Shown in pieces: positions 25,010 through 34,498 of a stretch of DNA of 64,000 nt (position 1 is the first letter of the stretch; every line of letters starts with the position of its first letter). Under the pieces are notes generated by a model that was given only the letters and a program-made list of their open reading frames with translations, did no database searches and was not told the origin of the DNA. The stretch spans positions 48,350 through 112,349 of the forward strand of contig MFQZ01000002.1 in NCBI GenBank assembly GCA_001784435.1, given 5' to 3'. Both the position numbers and the translations under genes were made by a program. The stretch is from Candidatus Magasanikbacteria bacterium RIFOXYC2_FULL_42_28 (GTDB taxonomy: Bacteria; Patescibacteria; ABY1; Magasanikbacterales; GWA2-37-8).

Positions 25010-25627
25010 TTAATCCCCCACTAATTCATTATACATTATAATCAAATTCTCCGCAACCGTTTCAGGCGAAAGGGGGTGTGGATAATCCGGATTGGTGGTT
25101 TTGTCAAGGCCAAGCATATATACTTTACTGCCAAATTTGGTGGTTTGTTCCCGAGTGGCGGCTTTGGGCTCAATCAACAAAATCGCATCTGCTAAAGTAA
25201 AAAATTCTGGTAGATAATAGCGATTATAAAAATAAATATAAACTGAAATCAAGTCAACAAACTTTACCGGCCGATGGTGAGTGACGACCAAATGAGCATT
25301 AGGCCGTGATTTGATAAATTTAAATATCTCACCACCGCCACCTAAAAACGGCGTGTGGAGATGAATTATTTCCGGTTCTTTACGAGTAATCTTGGTAGCC
25401 ATTATTTTAGTCATGGCTTGAACCGACGCGGTTTTTTCATAATTGCGCGAAGGCGCGACCGTGGCCACCTCTTCTCGAACAGTGATAGGCGGTTTGCCGC
25501 CATATTGCAAAGTAAACACATCAACCTCAACTCCCAAATTATTTAATGCTTCCACCCACGAAAACGCGCGATCGCGAATATCATCGAAATATTCAAAGGC
25601 CGATGGAATGATATGGGTAAGTTTCAT
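25010..25627 (-). CDS. GT4-type glycosyltransferase, N-terminal domain only
   Basis: 205 residues matching only the first Rossmann-like domain of GT-B enzymes: KLTHIIPSAFEYFDDIRDRA, the LGVEVDVFTLQYGG strand, EIIHLHTPFLGGGGEIFKF and LVVTHHRP. The C-terminal nucleotide-sugar domain with the E-x7-E motif is absent. So it is either a truncated gene or a partner subunit for the full GT4 gene upstream, whose stop overlaps its start by four bases (ATGA). I start at the ATG at 25627 rather than nine bases earlier. Confidence 0.65.
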   Translation of the reverse strand: MKLTHIIPSAFEYFDDIRDRAFSWVEALNNLGVEVDVFTLQYGGKPPITVREEVATVAPSRNYEKTASVQAMTKIMATKITRKEPEIIHLHTPFLGGGGEIFKFIKSRPNAHLVVTHHRPVKFVDLISVYIYFYNRYYLPEFFTLADAILLIEPKAATREQTTKFGSKVYMLGLDKTTNPDYPHPLSPETVAENLIIMYNELVGD

Positions 25628-26769
25628 ACAACGCATTGGTAAAACTTTTCTAATTTATTCACAATTTTTTCCCAAGAATAATCCGTTGACCAAACGTGGG
25701 CGCGCTCGCCAATACTTTTTGCTTGTTCAGGATTGTCTAATAATTTTTTAATTTTTTCAGACAAATCTTGACTGTCACCGGGTTTAAATAAAAATTCATT
25801 ACCAAAATTATTAAAAATAGCTTGTAAGCTTGACAAGTCGCTGGCCACCGTCGGCTTGGCGCAAGCTGATGCTTCCAAAAGCACCATCGGCAATGATTCG
25901 GATAATGACGGAATGATAAGTGCCGTGCTTAAATTATATAATTGCGCCAATTTCGCTGGTGATTTACGGCCTAAAAATCGGACACTATCAGACACCCCTA
26001 AATCTTGAGCTAAGTTTTCGTATCCCGACCGTAATTCCCCCTCCCCGACCATAAACAAAAAAACATTATTATAAATTGCCTGTTTTTTTAAAATTGCCCA
26101 GGCGCGCAATAAAACCTCCGCACCTTTATAAAAATACGCCTTACTCATGCCGGCCACAAACAATAAAACCCGCGCGTTTTCCGGCAAATTATACTTACTA
26201 AATTCCCCGCCAACGGAATGCGGTTTAAAAATATCCAAATCCACGCCATTGGGCAGAATTGAGTAATTAATTTTTTTAGCAACTACTAAATTTTTTATCG
26301 CGCTTTCGTCCGGTTGATCGGGACGCAAAAATAAAACTTGGTCGCAGACAGAAACTAAACGCGGGGTAATATGACGACCATACCAACTAAAAAATCTACC
26401 CAGTAGTCCCCCATTTATCACCGGATCGTTATGATAATGTAAGATTACTTTTGCCTTAATTTTTTTACGAAACAACCAAATTAATTCCGCCACGCCAAAA
26501 AACGGATAATGGAGATGAACAATATCAAAGTTTTTTAATTCACTAATTATCCCCGGCAAAAAAGCGGCGTTACCATAACTAAACAACGGTTTTAAAGGTT
26601 TTATTTTGAAAGGTAATTCCGGTGACGCGCCCAACTCAAGGTGATAATCCGGCGTAATCACTGTCACATCGTGCCCGCGCTCATGTAAATTACACGCCAA
26701 ATAATACGCCACGCTCGTCATGCCACTTTGATAAGGTAAAAATGTACAGACCACTTGAGCAATTTTCAT
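25624..26769 (-). CDS. GT4-family glycosyltransferase
   Basis: 381-residue GT-B fold retaining glycosyltransferase, probably for a cell-surface polysaccharide. Start KIAQVVCTFLPYQSGMTSVA, first domain IVHLHYPFFGVAELI, then the second domain with ARVLLFVAGMSKAYFYKGAEVLLRA, FLGRKSPAKLAQLYNLS and the E-x7-E region PSLSESLPMVLLEASACAKP. Sugar donor unknown. Begins the minus-strand pair with the half-size GT. A 30-bp palindrome lies 24 bases upstream of its start. Confidence 0.88.
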   Translation of the reverse strand: MKIAQVVCTFLPYQSGMTSVAYYLACNLHERGHDVTVITPDYHLELGASPELPFKIKPLKPLFSYGNAAFLPGIISELKNFDIVHLHYPFFGVAELIWLFRKKIKAKVILHYHNDPVINGGLLGRFFSWYGRHITPRLVSVCDQVLFLRPDQPDESAIKNLVVAKKINYSILPNGVDLDIFKPHSVGGEFSKYNLPENARVLLFVAGMSKAYFYKGAEVLLRAWAILKKQAIYNNVFLFMVGEGELRSGYENLAQDLGVSDSVRFLGRKSPAKLAQLYNLSTALIIPSLSESLPMVLLEASACAKPTVASDLSSLQAIFNNFGNEFLFKPGDSQDLSEKIKKLLDNPEQAKSIGERAHVWSTDYSWEKIVNKLEKFYQCVV

Positions 26770-26792
26770 TTGATACGGAATATGTATTTAAA

Positions 26793-26822
26793 TATATATT
26801 CAAGTATATACTTGAATATATA
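26793..26822. repeat. 30-bp perfect palindrome (family D), copy 1
   Basis: TATATATTCAAGTAT followed by its exact complement ATACTTGAATATATA, giving a 30-base dyad with no loop. It is upstream of the GT4 gene on the minus strand. A second copy with two mismatches lies at 41851, upstream of ddl. Candidate operator or transposon-like hairpin. Confidence 0.75.
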
Positions 26823-26833
26823 CTTTTTAAAAA

Positions 26834-27166
26834 CTATTTATTTTTATCAGCGCGCAAACCTAACGCGCGCGTCAAAATCGTAATCTCGCGTTTCATTTTC
26901 TCCATTCGCACATTTAATCTAAACAATAAATAAAACATTAGCGCCAACGCCAAATACACCACCAAATCCGCGCCCCGCCCCACGCCGAATAATTTTGCCA
27001 ACGCCGAAGCACTGTCAGGCAAAATCGCCACCACCATTACTAAAAACCAAAACAACGACCAACCCGCCAATTCCAACGCGGACAATTGCGCGACGCGAAA
27101 TTTTTGAATAGTTTTAAAAATGGCGAATACAGAAAAGGCAACAAGTAAAATTTGGATTAGGTACAT
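26834..27166 (-). CDS. DUF2304 membrane protein
   Basis: 110 residues with three hydrophobic segments (near 3-20, 35-50, 68-85), then a charged helix (LNVRMEKMKREITILTRALGL). The GRGADLVVYLALALMFYLLFR stretch, split for length as GRGADLVVYL and ALALMFYLLFR, is characteristic of DUF2304. Such proteins are commonly encoded next to GT2 glycosyltransferases, as here (gap five bases), and are thought to be accessory membrane partners; no activity is known. Confidence 0.85.
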   Translation of the reverse strand: MYLIQILLVAFSVFAIFKTIQKFRVAQLSALELAGWSLFWFLVMVVAILPDSASALAKLFGVGRGADLVVYLALALMFYLLFRLNVRMEKMKREITILTRALGLRADKNK

Positions 27167-27171
27167 ATTTT

Positions 27172-27837
27172 TTATTTAACAAATAAACTAATCAACCAAT
27201 CAAAAATAATTTTAACCCCCCCGCCGGTTCCTTGGCCAAATTCGTGGTAAACAACTTTCACGGGATATTCGGCAAAAGGCAATTTTAATTTTTTAATTTG
27301 GCGCAAAATATCGGAATTGTGCGCCATGCCGTCTTGAGTGATGACAATTTTTTCCGTTGCCAAGGGCGTCAAAACCCGAAAACCGTTATGAACATCAGTC
27401 AACCAAACTCCGGTCATTAAAAAATTTACCACCCGACCAATCGGAATTATAAAATATTTTTTAAGTCCGGGAATTAATGAGCGATTGTCTAAAATTTTTG
27501 ATCCCAATACAACATCCAAACTATTATTTTGCAACAATTCTACCGCCCCTTTAATATCGCCCGCGTCAAATTGATCATCGCCGTCAAAATGCACGATAAT
27601 TTCCGCGCTCTGCGCCCAGGCATATTCATTGCCGGTTTGCAAAGCCGCGCCCTGTCCGCGATTTATTTCGTGTCGTACCAAATTCACACCTTCAGCCCGC
27701 GCCACCTCCGCCGTATTATCACTTGACCCATCATCAACCACCACCACATTTTTCCACCCATGTTCAAAAAGGCCGCGAATAACGCGACCAATTCGCTCGG
27801 CTTCGTTGTGAGCGGGAATAATAACCCAAACTAACAT
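27172..27837 (-). CDS. GT2-family glycosyltransferase (dolichyl-phosphate-mannose-synthase-like)
   Basis: 221 residues from MLVWVIIPAHNEAERIG. GT-A fold motifs: VIIPAHNEA, VVVVDDGSSDNTAEVA, GQGAALQTG and IIVHFDGDDQFD (DxD-like metal site), then NGFRVLTP. Likely moves a sugar from a nucleotide donor to polyprenyl phosphate or a lipid carrier. A longer frame to 27912 would overlap the epimerase gene; I chose the ATG four bases after that gene's stop. Confidence 0.88.
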   Translation of the reverse strand: MLVWVIIPAHNEAERIGRVIRGLFEHGWKNVVVVDDGSSDNTAEVARAEGVNLVRHEINRGQGAALQTGNEYAWAQSAEIIVHFDGDDQFDAGDIKGAVELLQNNSLDVVLGSKILDNRSLIPGLKKYFIIPIGRVVNFLMTGVWLTDVHNGFRVLTPLATEKIVITQDGMAHNSDILRQIKKLKLPFAEYPVKVVYHEFGQGTGGGVKIIFDWLISLFVK

Positions 27838-27841
27838 AAAA

Positions 27842-28867
27842 TTACCTTTTGCGATCAAACAACAGCGCCTCCTTATTAGCCATAGTATAATCAATCGTGC
27901 TTTGCAAACCATCTTCCAAGCGCGTCAAAGGCATCCAATCCAAAACATCTTTCGCGTAAGCCAAATCCGGCAAACCTTTTTTAGTGGCGAATAAAAGCGC
28001 CGGCTCAAAGGCCACAGTAGACGACGAACCAGTCAGGTTGATAATTTTTTGCGCGACTTCAATAATCCGATGATTGGTGTCCCCGCCCAAATTAATGAGC
28101 CAGACATCCGGTGGCGCGGACATCAAGCGCACCAAACCGTCAATCATATCATTAATGTAACAAAGCGAGGTGCGGAATGACTCATCACCATAAACCACTA
28201 AATTTTTACCGGAAATGGCATCTAAAATAAAATCCGGTATCATCAGTCCCTGGCGCAACATCATTTTGGGGCCATAAGTGGTAAACACGCGCGCGATTTT
28301 CGCGTCAATCCCCTGGGTTTGCCGATAGGTGGCCACGCAGGTTTCGCCAAATCGCTTGCCCTCGTCATAACAGGCGCGCGGTGATAATTGATTAACCTGG
28401 CCCAAATGAGATTCGTTAAATAGTTGACTTTCACTAGTCGTATCACCATATACTACCGCAGACGAAGCATAAACATATTTGGCATGATGGCGTTCGGCCA
28501 AATCTAAAGTATTTAACATCGCCAAAGAATTGGCGTGCAATGATTTCATTTTTAAATTTTCAAAATCCTTGGGACTGGTGGGACAAGCCAGATGATAAAT
28601 TTCCTGCACGCCCTGAAATTTTACTTGAAATTTATCCAATTCCGGCAATTTTTCCAAATCCAACGGTGTGTTGATATCGTGGCGAACAAATTCAAAATCC
28701 GGATATTGCAGAAGGTGTTTAATATTGTCGGGATGTGAATTAGAAAAATCATCCACGCAAATCACATTGGCTTCTTTTAAAAGCCGTTCACACAGATGCG
28801 AGCCGATAAAACCGGCGCCACCGGTAACCAGTACGTTTTTTTTGCTAAAAATTTGTTTAGTGGACAT
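27842..28867 (-). CDS. NAD-dependent epimerase/dehydratase, UDP-glucuronate decarboxylase-like
   Basis: 341-residue extended short-chain dehydrogenase. NAD-binding VTGGAGFIGSHLCERLL, DDFSNSHPDNI, YHLACPTSPKDF and the catalytic YDEGKR (Y-x3-K). The combination ACPTSPKDF ... CYDEGKR ... ARVFTTYGPKM is that of UDP-xylose synthase (UXS)-type enzymes, which make UDP-xylose from UDP-glucuronate. Substrate not proven. Heads the run epimerase - GT2 - DUF2304 on the minus strand. Confidence 0.88.
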   Translation of the reverse strand: MSTKQIFSKKNVLVTGGAGFIGSHLCERLLKEANVICVDDFSNSHPDNIKHLLQYPDFEFVRHDINTPLDLEKLPELDKFQVKFQGVQEIYHLACPTSPKDFENLKMKSLHANSLAMLNTLDLAERHHAKYVYASSAVVYGDTTSESQLFNESHLGQVNQLSPRACYDEGKRFGETCVATYRQTQGIDAKIARVFTTYGPKMMLRQGLMIPDFILDAISGKNLVVYGDESFRTSLCYINDMIDGLVRLMSAPPDVWLINLGGDTNHRIIEVAQKIINLTGSSSTVAFEPALLFATKKGLPDLAYAKDVLDWMPLTRLEDGLQSTIDYTMANKEALLFDRKR

Positions 28868-28920
28868 AAAATTATATCAATAGTCACAATACTATTATTA
28901 TACACCAAAAACGATATCAA

Positions 28921-30831
28921 TCAAAACTTCCCTTCGAACAATAGCCCGGCGTGACCGTCATAAAAACGATAAGTGCCGGCTCCGGTAGCATAAACAAAAA
29001 ATGCCGGTCGGTCGCGATATAATCCGGGGACAGTGATATAGGCAGACGAATCAGTCGGCAAAATTTGTATATCGGACCGGATAGAAGCCGTATCAATGAT
29101 TTTCCACTCATTTACCTTGCCTTTTTTTAACACTGCCGATATTTGTGGATCAACTTCTCCCCAAAAATACCCCAGACGCAAATCGACTAAACTATCATAG
29201 CCGTTCCAAACACCGGTTTTTATTTTTTGATTGGCGTTATCGTACAACTGCCATTCTAATTTTGATTTTCCGATTGAAATCGCGGTCGCTAAATATCCAT
29301 CTTTGGTTTCAGCGTCAAAATTCACTAAATTTTTGATTTCCAATTCACGAATTTTTTCTCCGGATAAATTATAATCAACCAAATATGATGTTTTTGTTTT
29401 AGAATTTAAATATTCCACGGTCAAATTGGACGCGCGCCAAACGATTTTTTTGGCAACGGCTACGGGATCGGAAATTGATGATAGCGCTATTTCTTTTAAT
29501 TTTCGGCCTTCGCCGTCAAAAAATCGGACATAATTATATTTGTCGCGCCCGAGTAGCAAAGCCAGATACTCACGCCCGCCCGGACGATTTCCCAGTCGAG
29601 CCATATCTAATATCCGCGCGTCCCAAATATTCCCCAAAATCCGGCTTTTACCGTCGCTTAGATCAAATCGTCCTAATTCATTTTTATCTTCGCCAAAAAT
29701 AAAAAACAGACGCGACAAATCAACACCGCGATAAGAAACTTCTTTGACGGCACGCGCCATTGCCGCCCCAATATTAACGCGTCCGGCGCCAAGCATGCCG
29801 CCATAAGTCGGATTATTACTGTCAACATTATCAGCCGTGGATTTTAAAATAGAAATAATTTTATCCGGCCTCCACTCGGGGTGCGCAGATTTTAACAAAG
29901 CGGCCGCGCCGGCCACAATCGGCGCCGCAAAAGAAGTGCCATCCCACGGCCCGCCAAAACTATTGGCATAACCATAAGAAGGGGCATAACGCTCGGTGCT
30001 GTAAACTCCACTCCCCGGAGCAAGCAAATCAACACAGGCCCCGTAATCACTAAAACTCGCCAATTTATCGGGGGTACTGCTTGATAATCCACCCACGCCC
30101 AAAATCCAACTTTTGGCATCATTTAAATCATAACAAACCGGATAGTTGGGATTTTTTCCTAAATCAATATGCCGATTACCGGCCGAAGCCACTATCACCA
30201 CTCCTTGCTCATAAGCCAAACGCAAGGCCCGCTGTAATCCAACATCCGAATACGCGCTCACCATACTCATACTAATAACATCCGCGCCGTTGTTGACAGC
30301 GTATAAAATCGCTTCGGCCACATCAGACATTAAACCATACCCGTCGCTACGCACGGCGCGCAGTGGCATAATTGACACTTGCCAATTAACACCCGCGCCA
30401 TCGCGATTATTATTCCCCACCGCCCCGATTAAACCGGCGGCCACAGTGCCATGACGCACCGCCTCCGGTTCGTCGTCGGCATTAAACACCGAAGTGCGCG
30501 CGTCATTGTTATTTTCAATAAAATTCCAGCCATTGATATCATCAACATAACCATTGCGATCATCATCAGCGTTATTGCCGGGGACTTCAAATTGATTTAT
30601 CCAAATATTACCGGCTAAATCCGGATGCCAGCTGTCCACACCGGTATCAATTATCGCCACTACCGCCGTTTTACTACCGGTAGTAATATCCCAAGCCATC
30701 GGCGCGTTAACGCTCGCCCACATATTTTCTTGTTGGCTATACTGACTATCGTTAGGGATTATGGCCGAAACCGGAAAAACCGAACCAAACAAAAAAATAG
30801 CCACGGTTACCGTCAATATTGATTTTTTCAT
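28921..30831 (-). CDS. Secreted subtilisin-like serine protease (S8)
   Basis: 636 residues with signal peptide (KKSILTVTVAIFLFGSVFP). Catalytic triad: D62 in VVAIIDTGVDSWHP, H127 in RHGTVAAGLIG, S300 in GTSFAAPIVAGAAALL; oxyanion asparagine in SAGNRHIDLG. Calcium-loop-like DADDDRNGYVDDING sits near 88-100. After residue 380 comes a beta-rich C-terminal region of about 250 residues with repeating FFIFGEDKN-, LALLLGRDKYN- and YFDGEGRK-like strands, perhaps a propeller that binds substrate or surface. No membrane anchor at the C-terminus. Confidence 0.9.
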   Translation of the reverse strand: MKKSILTVTVAIFLFGSVFPVSAIIPNDSQYSQQENMWASVNAPMAWDITTGSKTAVVAIIDTGVDSWHPDLAGNIWINQFEVPGNNADDDRNGYVDDINGWNFIENNNDARTSVFNADDEPEAVRHGTVAAGLIGAVGNNNRDGAGVNWQVSIMPLRAVRSDGYGLMSDVAEAILYAVNNGADVISMSMVSAYSDVGLQRALRLAYEQGVVIVASAGNRHIDLGKNPNYPVCYDLNDAKSWILGVGGLSSSTPDKLASFSDYGACVDLLAPGSGVYSTERYAPSYGYANSFGGPWDGTSFAAPIVAGAAALLKSAHPEWRPDKIISILKSTADNVDSNNPTYGGMLGAGRVNIGAAMARAVKEVSYRGVDLSRLFFIFGEDKNELGRFDLSDGKSRILGNIWDARILDMARLGNRPGGREYLALLLGRDKYNYVRFFDGEGRKLKEIALSSISDPVAVAKKIVWRASNLTVEYLNSKTKTSYLVDYNLSGEKIRELEIKNLVNFDAETKDGYLATAISIGKSKLEWQLYDNANQKIKTGVWNGYDSLVDLRLGYFWGEVDPQISAVLKKGKVNEWKIIDTASIRSDIQILPTDSSAYITVPGLYRDRPAFFVYATGAGTYRFYDGHAGLLFEGKF

Positions 30832-30876
30832 GACAAAGTGATAGGATTAAAGTATAGAATCATTATAGCAAAATTA

Positions 30877-32244
30877 ATGTATAGATTCAAGCAGTTAACT
30901 TTAATCGGTGGTGATTTGGTCTGTTTATATACCGGCCTGCTTTTGGCGCTCATAATCAGAGGCGGTTCAAATTTCGTTAGCAACCAAGCGGCCGGTTTAA
31001 TTAGCCCCATGACCGCGCTATTTTTAGTAGCGCTTGTGATAATGTTTATTACCGGTCTTTATGATCTCACCCGTTTAAAACCAAGAAAAACACTTTATCA
31101 AAAAATGATAATTGCGGGAGGGGTGTGGGCAATAATAGCGGTTTTAACATTTTATTTATTTGCCGATAAGGTAGCCGGCACGCCTAAAACAATTTTGGCT
31201 TTAACTACCATAATCAGTTTTGGTTTGGCAACCGCTTGGCGCGTTTTATACGATACCCTGCTGTCAGCCACGCTTTGGCAATCTACCATTATTTTCGCCG
31301 GCATCACCGCGGAAACATTGGAATTATGCCGACTATTAAATAGCCGTCCGGAAATCGGCTATCGCGTTAGCGGTATTATTGATAAAAATATTTTACCCTC
31401 GGAGTTAGCGCAGATAAAACAATACCCCAACAGCGCGGATTTGCCGGATAAATTAGCCAACACCGTGGTAGTGTCGCCCCAATTTGAAAATGACACGGAA
31501 TTAACAAAAAAATTATACCATAATTTATCTTCGCATTTACAAGTGGAACGATTGGATAATTTTTATGAAAAAACCATGAAACGGGTGCCACCGTTTGCTT
31601 TATCAGAAACCTGGTTTTTAACAAATTTAACTGAACAGAATAAAAAGGTCTATGATCGCGGACGATTGCTGTTTGATTATCTGGGGGCAATTTTAATGGC
31701 CTTAATTTTTATAGCCACCTTTCCCGTGGTGGCCATTATGACAAAATTAACCTCAACCGGACCGATATTTTTTAAACAAATTAGAACCGGACGAAACGGA
31801 CATGAATTTGAAGTAATAAAATACCGCACGATGAAAGTGTTGGGGGCAAACGGTAGCGCCGAAGTGGGCGGACCGCAATTTGCGAGCGTTAAAGACGAAC
31901 GCATTACCGGTTTTGGTAAATTTTTGCGTCGCACGCGTTTGGACGAACTGCCCCAATTTTGGAATATTTTAAAAAACGAAATGGCTTTTATCGGGCCTCG
32001 CCCCGAACGGCCGGAATTTGTTAAACAATTAACGGAAAAAATGCCCTACTACGCCGTCCGGCATTTAATCAAACCCGGGCTGACCGGCTGGGCGCAATTA
32101 CAACACAATTACTACGGCACTTTGGACGAAAACTTGCGCAAATTAGAATACGATTTATATTATATAAAAAATCGCGGGGCGTTACTTGACCTCGCGATTG
32201 TGTTGCGAACGGTGAATGTTATTTTGGGGATGCGGGGGCGATAA
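30877..32244 (+). CDS. Polyprenyl-phosphate sugar-phosphate transferase (WcaJ/WbaP type)
   Basis: 455 residues. N-terminal part has four or five membrane helices and a Rossmann-like domain (IIFAGITAETLELCRLL, GYRVSGIIDKNI); C-terminal catalytic domain has a membrane helix, TSTGPIFFKQIRTGRNG, FEVIKYRTMKV, RTRLDELPQFWNILKNEM, FIGPRPERPEF and KPGLTGWAQL, diagnostic of phosphoglycosyl transferases that start surface-polymer synthesis on undecaprenyl phosphate. The frame opens at GTG 30838, but ATG 30877 is the likely start. Its 3' end overlaps the converging pyrG by 26 bases. Confidence 0.92.
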   Translation: MYRFKQLTLIGGDLVCLYTGLLLALIIRGGSNFVSNQAAGLISPMTALFLVALVIMFITGLYDLTRLKPRKTLYQKMIIAGGVWAIIAVLTFYLFADKVAGTPKTILALTTIISFGLATAWRVLYDTLLSATLWQSTIIFAGITAETLELCRLLNSRPEIGYRVSGIIDKNILPSELAQIKQYPNSADLPDKLANTVVVSPQFENDTELTKKLYHNLSSHLQVERLDNFYEKTMKRVPPFALSETWFLTNLTEQNKKVYDRGRLLFDYLGAILMALIFIATFPVVAIMTKLTSTGPIFFKQIRTGRNGHEFEVIKYRTMKVLGANGSAEVGGPQFASVKDERITGFGKFLRRTRLDELPQFWNILKNEMAFIGPRPERPEFVKQLTEKMPYYAVRHLIKPGLTGWAQLQHNYYGTLDENLRKLEYDLYYIKNRGALLDLAIVLRTVNVILGMRGR

Positions 32245-33859
32245 GGCCGGCTTTCACCAACCCCAAAAACAACGGGTGCGGACGCGTCGGACGCGACTTA
32301 AATTCCGGGTGAAATTGGACGCCGACAAAAAACGGATGGTCTTGTAATTCCACAATTTCCACCAAATTGGTCTCTTTGTTTATACCCACACATTCGAGCC
32401 CGGCCAGTTCAATTTGGGAACGATAGTCATTGTTAAATTCATAACGATGGCGATGGCGTTCGCTAATTTTTTTCGCGCCATATAATTTGGCCATCTTACT
32501 CCCCTCTTTTAAATTGCAATCATACGCCCCCAAACGCATTGTGCCACCATAACGATTTTTACTGACATTTTTGGCTTGCGTTGGGTTGATGTGGATAATG
32601 GGATCGGTGGTTTTGGCATTACATTCAACCGTATGCGCGTCAGCCAAATTCAAAACATTTCTGGCAAATTCCACGGTGGCGAGTTGCATGCCGTAACATA
32701 ACCCCAAATACGGCAGGTTATTTTCCCGCGCGTATTTAATCGCCAGAATTATCCCCTCAATGCCCCGCGTGCCAAATCCGCCCGGGACGATTAAAGCGTC
32801 ATAATTTTTTAATTTTTTAATTTGGTTGGTATCTTTTTCAAAATCTTCCGAATCAAGCCAAGTCATCTCGGCTTCGGCCCCCTGCCACCAAGCGGCGTGT
32901 TTAACCGCCTGAATAACGGAGATATAGGAATCGGATAAAGTGTAAGCGCCGGTCGCGAAATATTTACCAACGACCGCGATTTTAACCGGTTTTTTATTTG
33001 CCTTGGCTTTATTTAAAAATTTATCCCACTCATTGTTTTTTTTGACCGCGCCTAATTTAAATTTCAACTTCTGCGCGAGCAACTGGCCAAAATTTTGTTT
33101 TTCCAAAACTACCGGAATGGTATAGATACTTTCCACGTCCGGCGCGGAAATGATATCTTCGGGCTTCATCCAACAAAATAACGCTAATTTTTCTTTACGC
33201 GGTTTGTCCAATTCATATTTACCGCGCGCCACGATAAAATCGGCCTGCAAACCGGAATTATTAAGCGTGCGCGCCGCGTGTTGAGTGGGCTTGGTTTTCA
33301 TTTCCCCCAAATGCGACGGCACCGGCATATAACCGACGAGTACGATAGCAACATCATCGGGGTTATCTAATTTCATCATCCGTGCCGCTTCCAAATATAA
33401 AATATTTTCGTATTCACCAACTGTGCCACCTACTTCCACCACCATAATTTCGGCCTTGGTATTTTCGGCCGCCTTTTTAATCCGGTCAATTACTTCAAAC
33501 GGAATGTGTGGCACCACTTGCACGCATTTACCTTTGTAGCCCATAGAGCGTTCTCTTTCAATCACACTCAAATACACTCGGCCGGTAGTCATGTAATTGC
33601 TGGAATATAAATCCGTATCTAAAAATCTTTCATAGTTGCCCATATCCTGATCGGTCTCGTCGCCGTCTTCGGTAACAAATACTTCACCGTGCTCTAATGG
33701 GTTCATCGTGCCAGCGTCCACATTGATGTATGGGTCAATTTTTATGGCCGAAACCTTATAGCCATAGTTTTTAAAAATTCGGCCGATGCTAGCTGTCGTA
33801 ACGCCTTTACCAACGCCAGACAGTACACCGCCGATTACGAAAATATATTTTGTATTCAT
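32219..33859 (-). CDS. pyrG: CTP synthase
   Basis: Makes CTP from UTP with ammonia from glutamine. 546 residues: synthase domain starting KYIFVIGGVLSGVGKGVTTA, with IKIDPYINVDAGTMNPLEHGE and EVGGTVGEYENILYLEA, then a class I glutamine amidotransferase with the nucleophile in PYLGLCYGMQLA and the His-Glu pair in VGVQFHPEFKS. All catalytic residues present. Tail-to-tail with the sugar transferase and overlapping it by 26 bases. Confidence 0.97.
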   Translation of the reverse strand: MNTKYIFVIGGVLSGVGKGVTTASIGRIFKNYGYKVSAIKIDPYINVDAGTMNPLEHGEVFVTEDGDETDQDMGNYERFLDTDLYSSNYMTTGRVYLSVIERERSMGYKGKCVQVVPHIPFEVIDRIKKAAENTKAEIMVVEVGGTVGEYENILYLEAARMMKLDNPDDVAIVLVGYMPVPSHLGEMKTKPTQHAARTLNNSGLQADFIVARGKYELDKPRKEKLALFCWMKPEDIISAPDVESIYTIPVVLEKQNFGQLLAQKLKFKLGAVKKNNEWDKFLNKAKANKKPVKIAVVGKYFATGAYTLSDSYISVIQAVKHAAWWQGAEAEMTWLDSEDFEKDTNQIKKLKNYDALIVPGGFGTRGIEGIILAIKYARENNLPYLGLCYGMQLATVEFARNVLNLADAHTVECNAKTTDPIIHINPTQAKNVSKNRYGGTMRLGAYDCNLKEGSKMAKLYGAKKISERHRHRYEFNNDYRSQIELAGLECVGINKETNLVEIVELQDHPFFVGVQFHPEFKSRPTRPHPLFLGLVKAGLIAPASPK

Positions 33860-33947
33860 AGAACCACGAATTTTATTTCACCCTGCGGGTGACCACCCGA
33901 AGGGGCGGCGCAAATCCACACGAATGTGAGTGTTGATTAATTAAAAA

Positions 33948-33980
33948 TAAAAAATCCGTCCCGACTCAATCGGGACGGGC
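33948..33980 (-). terminator. Terminator after rplI
   Basis: Nine-base-pair stem CCGTCCCGA / TCGGGACGG (33956-33978) with loop CTCAA on the + strand; minus strand continues TTTTTTATTTTTAAT. Between rplI and pyrG. Confidence 0.85.
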
Positions 33981-33987
33981 TTGATTT

Positions 33988-34425
33988 TTAGGTAGAGACG
34001 ATTACAGTAACCGTTGCTTCCAGCCCATGGCTCAACTTAATTTTGACGACATACTCCCCCGCTTCTTTAATTGGTGGGACTTTAATTTGTTCACGCAGAA
34101 TCGTATAGCCCAATCTTTTCAGCTCACTGATAATTTTGGTGGCGCTAACCGCGGCATACAACTGCCCTTTCTCGCTCGCTTTTTCTTTTAATTCTAAAAC
34201 CAAACCATCTAACCTTTCCGCTAAATTTTGAGCGGTCTGTAATTCGCGCTCGGCGTCTTTGGTCTGTTTTTTCTTATGCGCGGTCAAATCAGCCAAACTG
34301 GCCTGGGTCGCTTGTACGGCCAAATGACGGGGAAACAAAAAATTGCGAGCATAACCATCGGCCACGTCTTTAACTTGGTCAATATCACCCACTCCCGGAA
34401 TTTTTTGTAATAAAATGACTTTCAT
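33988..34425 (-). CDS. rplI: 50S ribosomal protein bL9
   Basis: 145 residues, complete. N-terminal rRNA-binding domain KVILLQKIPGVGDIDQVKDV, DGYARNFLFPRHLAVQAT, long connecting helix rich in K/E/Q, and C-terminal domain with GQLYAAVSATKIISELKRLG. bL9 is missing in some CPR lineages, so its presence is a taxonomic hint (established knowledge applied by inference). Confidence 0.96.
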   Translation of the reverse strand: MKVILLQKIPGVGDIDQVKDVADGYARNFLFPRHLAVQATQASLADLTAHKKKQTKDAERELQTAQNLAERLDGLVLELKEKASEKGQLYAAVSATKIISELKRLGYTILREQIKVPPIKEAGEYVVKIKLSHGLEATVTVIVST

Positions 34426-34432
34426 AACACCC

Positions 34433-34461
34433 TTGATTTATACTGAATTCTATGCTATAAT
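34433..34461 (+). promoter_or_regulatory. Promoter of era
   Basis: TTGATT (34433-34438), 17-base spacer, TATAAT (34456-34461) on the + strand, 38 bases before the era ATG. Confidence 0.7.
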
Positions 34462-34489
34462 TATACCATAATTTACTGAAAAGTGGCAA
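34460..34489 (-). promoter_or_regulatory. Promoter of rplI, overlapping the era promoter
   Basis: Minus strand TTGCCA (34489-34484), 18-base spacer, TATAAT (34465-34460). The two -10 boxes overlap back to back, so the divergent genes probably compete for polymerase. Confidence 0.6.
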
Positions 34490-34498
34490 GTCCATATT

